Translations under genes and position numbers: made by a program
Assembly (NCBI RefSeq): GCF_964355755.1
Contig: NC_092672.1
Coordinates: 20,892,501-20,956,500, forward strand
Length of the DNA stretch: 64,000 nt
Origin: Antedon mediterranea
Lineage: Eukaryota; Echinodermata; Crinoidea; Comatulida; Antedonidae
Direction: 5' to 3'
Shown: piece by piece, positions 47,401 to 59,400 of the stretch
How the letters are laid out: each line of letters begins with the position of its first letter
Position numbering within the stretch: the stretch's first letter is position 1
Notes under the pieces: model-generated
Told to the model about the DNA's origin: nothing
Seen by the model: only the letters and a program-made list of their open reading frames with translations
The model's database searches: none

Positions 47401-50400
47401 TCGATTATGACAGTGACAGTTTTAACAAAGTATTAAATCGCAAATGTTTTAGGCCTACTGTATTTAGAGGTATATTATTTATAGGCCTATAAAACATGAA
47501 AAAAATATTTCGTTACTGAGTGGATAAAGAATATATTTAAAAATTGTTCCTCTTTGTACCTATCCGCTTTCCCATCCCTCAACCCTAATGTTACATACAA
47601 AACACAAATTGGGTTTCTTTAAATGAGTCCAAATCAAAAACTTGGACTCATTTTGTGATAAGTTTCTCCTTCGGAAGTAATTCCCAGGGTGCTAATTTTA
47701 GTTGACTACATAAATCATCGTGTCAATTTATTCGTTTCTGTAAACGACAATGTATAGGCCTATAGTCCTGCGGTACGTACATTTGAAATCGCCAGTTTTG
47801 TTACGCTGAAATTACTGTGTATTCGAGAACCATCTGTGGGCACGACCTAGATGGTACGCGAGCGAAGCGAGCGTACCATCTAGTATACTAAATTTTAATA
47901 TATCTTCTTTCTTGTTTGTTTGTGTATAAATAGACCTTTATTATGTTTTTAATTATATGTTCATTGTCAGTGACATATTTTCCATCCTCATGTTTGGTGT
48001 AGGACATTAAAACTGCATTTCATTGTCATCCCATAACAAAAAGTCTTAGTAGTTATAGCTCTATAGCGGTTAGCCTTATAGTCTATCCGGCTTAGTAGAT
48101 ATAGAGCTGTCGCCTTTTTATCACCTACTAGTAGATAGATATTTGATAGATTTTTTATAGTCGTTAGTAGATTTTTGCCTCATTAGCATATTTCGCGATG
48201 ATATTAGTAGGCGACACCTACTAAATACAACTATTATTAGACTACCAATAATCTATCTAGAATGGATTCTTAATTGGCTATTATTTGGCTTTTAAAAATC
48301 TACATTCATTTGCTATTTATGGGCTATTAAAAATCTACTAATTAAATGACTATTATTGGGCTATTAAAAATCTGTATAAATTGGCTATTATTTGGCAAAT
48401 TTAAAATCTACATAAAATGGCTATAATTTGTCTACTTAAAATCTACATTATTTGGCTATTAATATACTATTAAAAATCTACTAAATAATTGGCTATTATT
48501 CAGCTACTAAAAATCTACATTATTTGCCTATTATTGGGCTATTAAAAATCTACTTAAAAATGGCTATTATTTGTCTACTAAAAATCTACATTATTTGGCT
48601 ATTATTGGGCTACTAAAAATCTACATAAAAATGGCTATTATTTGTCTACTAAAAATCTACATTATTTGACTATTATTGGGCTATTAAAAATCTACATAAA
48701 AATGGCTATTATTTGTCTACTAAAAATCTACATTATTTGGCTATTATTGGGCTATTAAAAATCTACATAAAAATGGCTATTATTTGTCTACTAAAAATCT
48801 ACATTATTTGGATATTATTGGTCTATTAAAAATCTACTTAAAAATGGCTATTATTTGTCTACTAAAAATCTACATTATTTGGCTATTATTGGTCTATTAA
48901 AAATCTACTTAAAAATGGCTATTATTTGTCTACTAAAAATCTACATTATTTGGCTATTATTGGGCTATTAAAAATCTACACTATTTGGCTATTATTGGGC
49001 TGTTAAAAATCTACTTAAAAATGGCTATTATTTGTCTACTAAAAATCTACATTATTTGGCTATTATTGGGCTATTAAAAATCTACATTATTTGGCTATTA
49101 TTGGGCTATTAAAAATCTACTTTATTTGGCTATTATTGGACTATTAAAAATCTACATAAATTGGCGACTATTGGGATATTAAAAATCTACATTATTTGGC
49201 TATTCAAAATCTACATAAATTGGCTATTATTGGGCTATTAAATATCTACATTATTTGGCTATTAAAAATCTACTAAATAATTGGCTATTAAAAATCTACA
49301 TATAACTATTATTGGGCTATTAACAATCTACATATAGATATTATTGGACTATTAAAAATCTACATATAACTATTATTGGGCTATTAACAATCTACATATA
49401 GATATTATTGGGCTATTAAAAATCTACATATAAATTGGCTATTAAAAATCTACATAAATTAACTACTATTAATTTAGATACTTAAAATCTACAGAAATTA
49501 AAAATCTAATCTTTTCTGGCTAAAGTACAGATACAGAACAATAATTCATCTTATTGGCAAATAACAAATGTATAATGATTAAAAAAATAACAAATTAATT
49601 TTTTTCCCGTATTTGTAAACCTTAATCTTGTCCATACATATGCGAGTCCGAAAACTTTAAGCACATATTTTAACTCAGTTGGACATGTAAAAGGAAGAAT
49701 ACCAAACAACAACAGTTACTTTTGTAACAATTTAGACTTATTAAGTGAAACAAGACATTAGTAACCAAATATACAGTATACATTTTATAAATTTATTTAA
49801 CAAAAAATTAAGATAGTACATTATTTGTAAACCTTAATATCTTAACCATAACATTGCACATGTTTTAACTCAGCTGGACATGTAAAAGGAAGAATACCAA
49901 ACAACAACAACAGTTACTTTTGTAACAATTTAGACTTATTAAGTGAAACAAGACATTAGTAACCAAATATACAGTATACATTTTATAAATTTATTTAACA
50001 AAAAATTAAGATAGTACAGTATTTGTAAACCTTAATATCTTAACCATAACATTGCACATGTTTGAACTCAGTTGGACATGTGACAGGAAGAATACCGAGC
50101 AACAGAGCAACACTCATCACTTTTGTAACAATCTAGACTTATCAAATGAAACAAGACACAGTATCCAAATATACAGTATACATTTTATTTAAACTTCAAA
50201 ATTCAAAACAATTCCTGAATGGAATTAGACCAGACAATAAGAAATGCACCAAATATTGTCACTATTGACATGAAAAATTAATTACGCAAAAGCACACCAT
50301 AAATTAATCATCTTTGCACTTGACCATCAAATTTGTACTAGTATAGGTTAAAGATCGTCTCTCTGAAAAAATAATTGTTTAAACATTTTTTTGTTGAATA

Positions 50401-53400
50401 TGCCATTTGAATTTTGCTATACAAGGGCTACCTACCAGTAACCTATTAACAGACTATAAACAAACTGATAATAGCCAGTAACTATTAATAAACTATTTAT
50501 TTTATATACTTAGGCCTACTAAGAATTATTACAAATAGATACAGTAGATATAGCTAGATGACCTAGGCCTCTAGGCCTAGATACTGCATTAGAAATCTAT
50601 TATTAATATCACAGTTGTAATATCTATCAACTGCATACTTACAATGGGTGTCACGAAACCTAAGACCACGAAAGCTAAGACCCCCTAAGACCTAAGATCA
50701 CGAAAGCTAAGACCCAACACCTAGATTACAAATATTTATCTTTCGCACCTGCCTTGTATTTTAACTCCCAACATTTATTCTGAATACCACACCTTAGAAT
50801 TGGCACTTTCATGAAAAAGAATCACATAAAAAGTAACAAATACATTTTTAAATTGATGATTTTACAGACGTTTTTCTCGCACACAAAATGACTAGCCTAC
50901 AGTACAGTAGGCCTACCCCATGGGCCATGTTCAATGTTTTTGTTTCTATGGAACGTCAAAAGAGCAAAAATTATATAGAGGGCTGAAAACTCTGTGGAGT
51001 CCATCTACAGTGTGGATGGAACAATGTAAAATTAAAATTGTAATGATAATAGTATACTCATGCAAGTACGAAGAAATAAATACTGGCAAATAAATTTTAA
51101 TTTAAAAATCATGATAAGTTTTTTTGTTTCGTTTTCTTTCTGTTTTTATACTTGTACTATTATTGTTGCTCTTTTGGCGCTCCATAGAAACAAAAACATT
51201 GAGCATGGGGAGCTCGAGGAGTTATATTACAGTATACAAAGAAACACATCTGTAAAATCATCAATTTAAAGGATTTATTTATTTGTTATTATGTGTTTCT
51301 CCTTCTGAAAGTACTTATAAGTCCTAATTTTAAAGTGTGGTGTTCAGGATAAAGTTAGTCAACAAATTTGGAGTCAAATAAAAGAAAGGCAGGTGCGTAA
51401 GAAAAACATCCTCTGAACCAACACAATGGAGTAAATATATACCAACAAACAACCCGTCAAGTTTGTTTGTTAAGTTGTAAAGTAAAAATATACATTTACT
51501 CAACGGGCGAAAATAATGTGAGTTTATCTATGTTTTGCGGTAGTATTAAATTATATTTATGGTAATAAATAAAACCTACTGTGTTTAAAATTATGTATAA
51601 TAATAACCTATTAATAGACTAGGCTTAGGCCTATTAACAAACTGATAATAGGCCTAGGCAGCCCAGTATAACTATTTAGTATTAATATTATAAACTAAAA
51701 AATCTATTTTATAATTGAACCCTGGGAAGTAGGCCTACAACTTGTGGCTTATTACTATGTTTTCATTTATGTACACACCACACATAATTATATTATACTG
51801 TATAATGCCATTGTTGAATAAATAAATGTTTTTTGAACAACAAACAGGCAATGTAGGGCCTAGGCTAACTAGTAGTAGGCCTATAAGCCTAGGCTATAAA
51901 GTATATTAGGCCTAGGCTAGGCTATTATAATTATAACTTGAATGAAAAATGCCTAGCCTAGTGCAATTTAAAAAAGACTAGGCCTATGTAGGCTAGGGCC
52001 TACCTAGCTTAGTAGCCTAGCCTAGCCTAGGCCTACTAACTAATACAGGCCTGGCTAGGTTATAGAGCCTACTAGAGGCCTACTAGCCTAGCTTCTAGCC
52101 TATCAAAAAGGAACACTTTAACTTTAACAAATAAAATGTAAAGATATGGATTGATTCACTTACCACTAAACTGACATTGTGTATAAATAAACATTCATGG
52201 TCTGATCGAAAAGGCCTACAACAAGCGAATGCTCCTTTTTTCTCTGATCATCTGCATCGTGCCTGCTGCTGCTGCAAAAAAGAAGCGGGAATTTGGGTGT
52301 AACAATTGTTATACACACGCACTAATATATAGACAACGGCTATCTATAATCTATTAACAAACTACATTTTACATTTTACATTTAACTTATATTTCATACC
52401 TACTAAATATCTGTTATATATAGATAGATGGAGACTACTACAAGTCTATTAGAAATCTATGAGTAACACAGTTTTGTATTATCTATCAACTGTCTATTTA
52501 TAATAGATAGACAACAGCTATCTATAACCTATTAACAAACTACATTTAACTTTCCTTCCATACCTACTAAATATCTATTATATATAGATAGATGGAGACT
52601 ACTACAAATCTATTAGAAATCTATGAGTAACACAGTTTTGTATTATCTATCAACTGTCTATTTATAATAGATAGACAACAGCTATCTATAACCTATTAAC
52701 AAACTACATTTAACTTATATTCCATACCTACTAAATATCTATTATATATAGATAGATGGAGACTACTATAAGTCTATTAGAAATCTATGAGTAACACAGT
52801 TTTGTATTATCTATCAACTGTCTACTTATAATAGATAGACAACAGATATCTATAACCTATTAACAAACTACATTTAACTTATATTCCATACCTACTAAAT
52901 ATCTATTATATATAGATAGATGGAGACTACTATAAGTCTATTAGAAATCTATGAGTAACACAGTTTTGTATTATCTATCAACTGTCTACTTATAATAGAT
53001 AGACAACAGATATCTATAACCTATTAACAAACTACGTTTAACTTGTATTCCATACCTACTAAATATCTATTATATATAGATAGATGGAGACTACTACAAG
53101 TCTATTAGAAATCTATGAGTAACACAGTTTTGTATTATCTATCAACTGTCTACTTATAATAGATAGACAACAGCTATCTATAACCTATTAACAAACTACA
53201 TTTAACTTATATTCCATACCTACTAAATATCTATTATATATAGATAGATGGAGACTACTACAAGTCTATTAGAAATCTATGAGTAACACAGTTTTGTATT
53301 ATCTATCAACTGTCTACTTATAGTAGATAGACAACAGCTATCTATAACCTATTAACAAACTACGTTTAACTTGTATTCCATACCTACTAAATATCTATTA

Positions 53401-56400
53401 TATATAGGTAGATGGAGGCTACTGTAAGTCTATTAGAAATCTATGAGTAACACAGTTTTGTATTATCTATCAACTGTCTACTTATAATAGATAGACAACA
53501 GCTATATATAACCTATTAACAAACTACCGTTAACTTATATTCCATACCTACTAAATATCTATTATATATAGATAGATGGAGACTACTATAAGTCTATTAT
53601 AAATCTATGAGTAATACAGTTTTGTATTATCTATCAACTGTCTACTTATAATAGATAGACAACAGCTATTTATAACCTATTAACAAACTACATTTAACTT
53701 TTTTTTCATACCTACTAAATATCTATTATATATAGATAGATGGAGACTACTCCCTGTCTACATAAAAACTCTTAAGGTGAAAAATATCTATTAAAAACTA
53801 CTAACAATGGTGTAGCTTAAAGGCCTACTTTAAATAGTGCTACATCAACTATGATACAACTACTTACTGTGTACTTTTAATAGGTAGTACCTATGTCACC
53901 TATCTATTTTATGTAGTCAGAAAGTGAAGAGAATATTTGATTACAGATACAGTACAGATACAGATTTTAACTTTTATTGTCCAAATAAACTGGAAATTGC
54001 ATTTGCTCACTTATCACATAAAAATATCGTATAAAAATAAAGTATAAAATGTAGAAAAACAATATAAAAATACACAATGATAAGATAGTACATCATAAAA
54101 TTACAGTTCATAAATATTTAAGTTAAAAATAAAGATCATTACAAAACGGTTTAAAAAGTGTCTTATATTTCATTATTAATAATATTATTATTATTGTTAT
54201 TATCAAAATTATTAAAGTTACTTCTTAAAGTCATCGTTAAATTTTTTAATCCCAGCTGGGAGAAACGAATTTGAGTATCGACCCTCTTAATTTATTTTAA
54301 AGTCAGGTTTTTCAAAATGTACCCAGCTTTGTCAATAAATTATACAATATTGTGAAATAAGTAAATAATATTCTAATTTTAGCTATTTTATGTGAACATC
54401 ATTCAATTTGAGGCCTCTAATATTAATCTCATATTAGTAAACATGTCCTACTATTTTATAACAATTTGATCAATTTTAAATTTGAGTGCTATAAAACTAA
54501 AATCTAAAAAACTTAGTTTTCTTCATCTTTCTGAGATAAAATATTATTTGAATGCCTTTCTGATGAATTTGACAGTAAAACAAAGGTAATTTCATTGCAA
54601 ACCATTGTTTATATCACCATGGTTAAGGACAGTTTTAAAGAAGACTCAATAGGCCAAATTTGTTTTAGTTACGTTTCAGGATTTTAATTTCTTATTTTTT
54701 ATTTGAGAAATGTACACAATTTTTTTAAAGATGGTCTTACAGTTCAGTTGTGTTTACATACCTTAGAGTGCTGTAATAAATGCTTTATTTTTTTTTTTAT
54801 TACCATTAAAATATACAATGTAATAGATTAAAAAGTCATCCATCTCCAAAATTTGATTATAAAGAAAATGTGAAATTAATTAACATTTTGTTTTTATTTA
54901 TTTTATCTTTCATATGTTATTACTCTATGATTTATATATACAACAGCTTATGTATCTCTCAGTGTTCTTTCTTTTTAATTAATATTTGGTTAATTAAATT
55001 CCACAAATATAAAATTTATGGAGGGCGACATTTAAGTTTATCTAAATTGTGTGCACAATAAAAAGTAGTTTGCTATTCATTTTGTATAACAAACACATGG
55101 AATATTTTAAAACACATTTTTTTTCTATTGTTCACTAATCGTTATATACTTTATTGTTTTATAGCATTGCTATGTTTTAATATTGTTGGTGTTCCACTTT
55201 AGTGCTTGTTGACAATTAGGCTTAAATATAGTTGTTACTGTGTGCAAAACAATATCAGTTTTTTGTGGCAACAGTGTACAGTTATATGCTCTAATTTAAA
55301 ATATAATCTTTATCTTTGGAGTGGATTGGTGGTTATGATGCTTGGCTACCAATCTAAGGGTCCTGGGTTCAAGTCCTGTCATATGTCAGGGTTTTTTTCT
55401 CATGAAATTATTAAATAGTTTATCCATCCTGTAATTGGCGGGTTACTTGCTGTTGGATGAGTATGAAATAAAATAAAAAAAAAATAAAAAATAAAAAAAT
55501 AAAAAAAAAAATAAAAATAAAATAATGTGTATTATTATCAATACATAATGCTATATATTATATTTTTTCATGGTCATAAATTTCCATTTGAAACACTTTA
55601 TAAAACATTGAAAACAATAGTGCCTCGACCATTTTATTAAATTAATATTATTTTTTTTAACAGTATTTAATCAATAGTTAAAGGTGTAAAAACATGAAAA
55701 ATGAAGATTAATTAAATCAGATTTTGAATATGTTATTTTGTAGGTTTTAATAAAGTTAATCACTTCCTAAAAAAAAAAGGAAAAAAAAATGTTTTCACTT
55801 ATAAAATTACAAAATAAATGGTTAAATTTAACCAAAAACCCATTGGCTGGCAGCCCAATTTTTTCTTTAAAATATTTAAATTTAAAAATGTTTCTGGTAA
55901 CTACATTTTTTAGATAACTATTATGTTATATTAAAATTGCACATTCAACAACAAAAATTTTTTTTCAGGAGGACAACACATCTTTAAAAAAAACACTTAC
56001 ATATGATTTTGTATTTTAAAAGTGCAATTTTCACAAATTGTTTTTTAGACAAGTCGCTTAAATGCCCTATGATCCGTATGTTTTATAATGATCAAAGATT
56101 TTATTCATCATTTTTAGTAATGCATTTTGGCATACACTCTTTTATTGTCAACACACTACCAACTCCGTGCACCACCTCCTCATCATTAAATAGTGAAGAG
56201 CAATGATATTAAAGGATGTACTGTAATATAGACCCATATTAGACCCATTTTTAGTTTGTAATTATTTTTTCCATAATACATTACAAGGGCCTATACATTT
56301 TATATTACACAGTGCCCTCACTCATCATTTATTTATTTTTTAACTTTCATTTTTTGTTCGCACTTTCAGTACAAGTGTACTGTTCGACAAAAACCAACGT

Positions 56401-59400
56401 GCTTGACGGTGATTATTTTGCTTTTTATTAAAGAAAAAAAATTAACAGAAAAAAAAAATAAAACTTGGTGTAAAACTTTGGTTGCAGCGCAAGTGAGTTG
56501 ACCAATACTGGTAATTTGTTTAGTTTTATACCTGATTAGGCCTAACTGTAATAATATCACAGGCTATAAACATATGCATACTATCAAATTTATATCCTTA
56601 TGAATTTCAAGATTTCTTAACCGCTAAATACAACTTAGTTTTCCTGATATCTCTCTGAGATAAAACTTTGTTTGAATGCCTTTCTGTTAACACTTATTGA
56701 TAGATTTGATAATAAAACAAAGGGATTGTCATTGGCAACCCTTATCACCATGGTGGTTAGGAAAAGACTGAATAAGCCAAATTGTTAAAGACTTTTCGTT
56801 TATGTCCAGGATTTGAATTATTTATTTTTTATGCAGGGAAATTACTATTAGTTAATCAATGAATTCTACTACAAATAGAAATATGATGTAAGTGCAATAT
56901 TGTGGGCATGCAATGGAAATAGTAGGAGGAGGGGGGAGGGTTGTTTAATCCAAATGATGTTCTATGGGGGCGTTTATTCGTGGGGATTATTCAAAAGAGG
57001 GTGTTTATTGAAATTGTCATCCATGCACCCTACCGGGTCCCCATCTCTGAAACCTATCAGCTCCACAACCACACAGGCTCAGTACATTTTCTTGTAAAAC
57101 GACCTTCACCTTCATTAACAACCCAGCGAATGGGTATTTGATATGGAACACAATCTAAAAAGTTTGTCACCATGTCGAGATCGAATGACAGTCGATACTG
57201 AAACACACATGGAATTTAATTTAGTGATTTGAATAAAATAAATTTAATTAATTTCAAACAATGACAATTTATTTAAAAATTGATATTAAAATATAAAGCA
57301 TTTTGTTCATTTAATCTGGGATGGCAATGGGGTAAAAAATAAATAATAATTGAAGCATAGCTAGTAAAATAGTTTGTTTAGCAGAATTGCTATGGAAGTT
57401 TACTCAATAATATAGTTCTACTATTGCCACTATTACATATCATTCTTGAATTATTAATTAAAACCAAACATGTTGAGTGCTTTTCTGCCTATTTAGCTTA
57501 CATACATTTTGCCATTTTGGTGCATAATATCAGGTGAATAGCATTAAAGCTCAGGTACAGGCATGAATTTTAAATATAATATTTGGTTAATTGTACATAA
57601 ATCAAATATTTGTAACAGAAATCAAGATGAAAAAACATGAATTTCCCTTAATATGGTCAAATACGAAATTTGGCAAAATTCTTCCATAAAAACCAGAAAG
57701 ACCTTTCTTCAATAGGTGACTTCCTAGATGGTAAAAAAAGATGGTGGATTTACGGTGGATAATTTTTGCTATAACATGAAAATAAAAATCTGAAGTTGAA
57801 TAAAAATATCAGAAATGTAATATTCAAGTTATAGTACCTATATATATTCATCTGATAACATTTTTTACCACACCGTTTATTTTTCATAGCTTTTTAAAAT
57901 GCCTCTTTATTTACAACATTTTTGTACAAAAGAATAGAGATTTTACCGTGTAATTTGAACTATCCCCCACTGATAAGAAAGTGCTTATTTTCAACAAGCT
58001 TGTGAAACACAAATAAAATCTAAAAAATTATGAAACAAAGGGGAAACTTTAGATCGATAATTATTTGAATGTATGATCAATAGAAATTTTTTGCCCGCAC
58101 CTAGCCTTTAAAGTTGGCACCACCAGCAGTTGATTGTATGTATCAGTTAAATGTTTTCGATTTTAATTTCCAGGGGCCCAGACCTTATATAATCATTGAT
58201 ACAACCTTATAGGTGTATTATTTATTCTACTGAACTAAAGTATCTTAACCCCCATCTATCTTATCTAATTTGTTAACTCTTCTCAAAATGAATTCACAAG
58301 GTTCTTCTAGATAACATAGTTTTTTTTTTAACTTGCTTATTTTATGTCTTGAAAATTAAATATGAATATTTGATTGAAAAAATGTATGAAAAGATGATGA
58401 AAATGAGAGCCTCTGTTTAGGCTGTACACCTTTATGTTTAAACAGTATAGTTGTAAAACAAAATGAGAGCCTCTGTTTAGGCTGTACACCTTTATGTTTA
58501 AACAGTATAGTTGTAAAACAAAATGAGAGCCTCTGTTTAGGCTGTACACTTTTATATTTTAAACAGTATAGTTGTAAAACAAAATGTTAATGATAATGGT
58601 TTATTACATTCTATATACTTAAATTATGGCTAGTATGGCTGTGTATTAATTATATAAACAGTTTAATTTTCTATTAATACCAAACATGTTGGATAATCAT
58701 TTTACTAATATCCTAAAAAAGTTTATTGTTTAATAATATTATGCTTTTATAAATAATCATAGTTATTATACTAAATAAAATACCAAAAAGTAATGAATTT
58801 ATTATTTAAAGTATTTATTATTCTAATACAACAACAGAAATTAGTTTTGCTTATTATTAGTCTGTGAATCTTTTTAGTTTCTTTGTAATAATAGTTATTT
58901 CTTGTTTATATTGTTTTAAAAGTATTTGTACTAAAAAATATTAGTTTAATATGTAGTATTTTTAATGATTTAATTAACACAGTAGGCTGTGAATCATTTT
59001 AGTTGTATGCCTAATTACTGTAATAATATCACAAATTGTTCAATATTATCTTATAGTTTAAAAAGTATACTAAAATTTAAGAAATTAAGACTCTTTGTAC
59101 ACATTTTGTACATCATTGATTTTTTATACCATTGCCACCGCATTTTCGTTCTTTGAAATACCCATATACTGTTATATACATTAATATTTTTCTTTTTTTA
59201 GTAAGTGCCCTCTATGTTTTGATATTTTCCAAAATGTTATAGTGCACGCTATTAGTGTGGACATACTATCATAAAACCTCTCAATATTTCATTTGTTCAA
59301 GTTGAGATATCATACTTTAATTCATCGTTCACATCAGCAGTTGATTGAATGTAATGTTTAAATATTATCTACTCAACAAAAATATGTTCCATTTGTATAA

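Larger units (their letters stand above)
48026..53927. mobile_element. Satellite-bearing element, giant form (about 5.9 kb, right end lost)
   Basis: The first about 230 bp (48026-48258) match the left end of the element at 43663, and 53709-53920 match its right-hand part up to ATGTAGTCAGAAAGT, after which the terminal repeat is missing. Between them lie a degenerate array (48260-49500), a triplicated about 200-bp block, a foldback (50741-51400), an AGGCCTA-type patch and nine 164-bp units. No coding sequence. Confidence 0.7.

Noticed and set aside
55318-55380. Functional tRNA gene
   Set aside because: A and B boxes are present but the cloverleaf does not close and an A-rich tail follows; it is a SINE.
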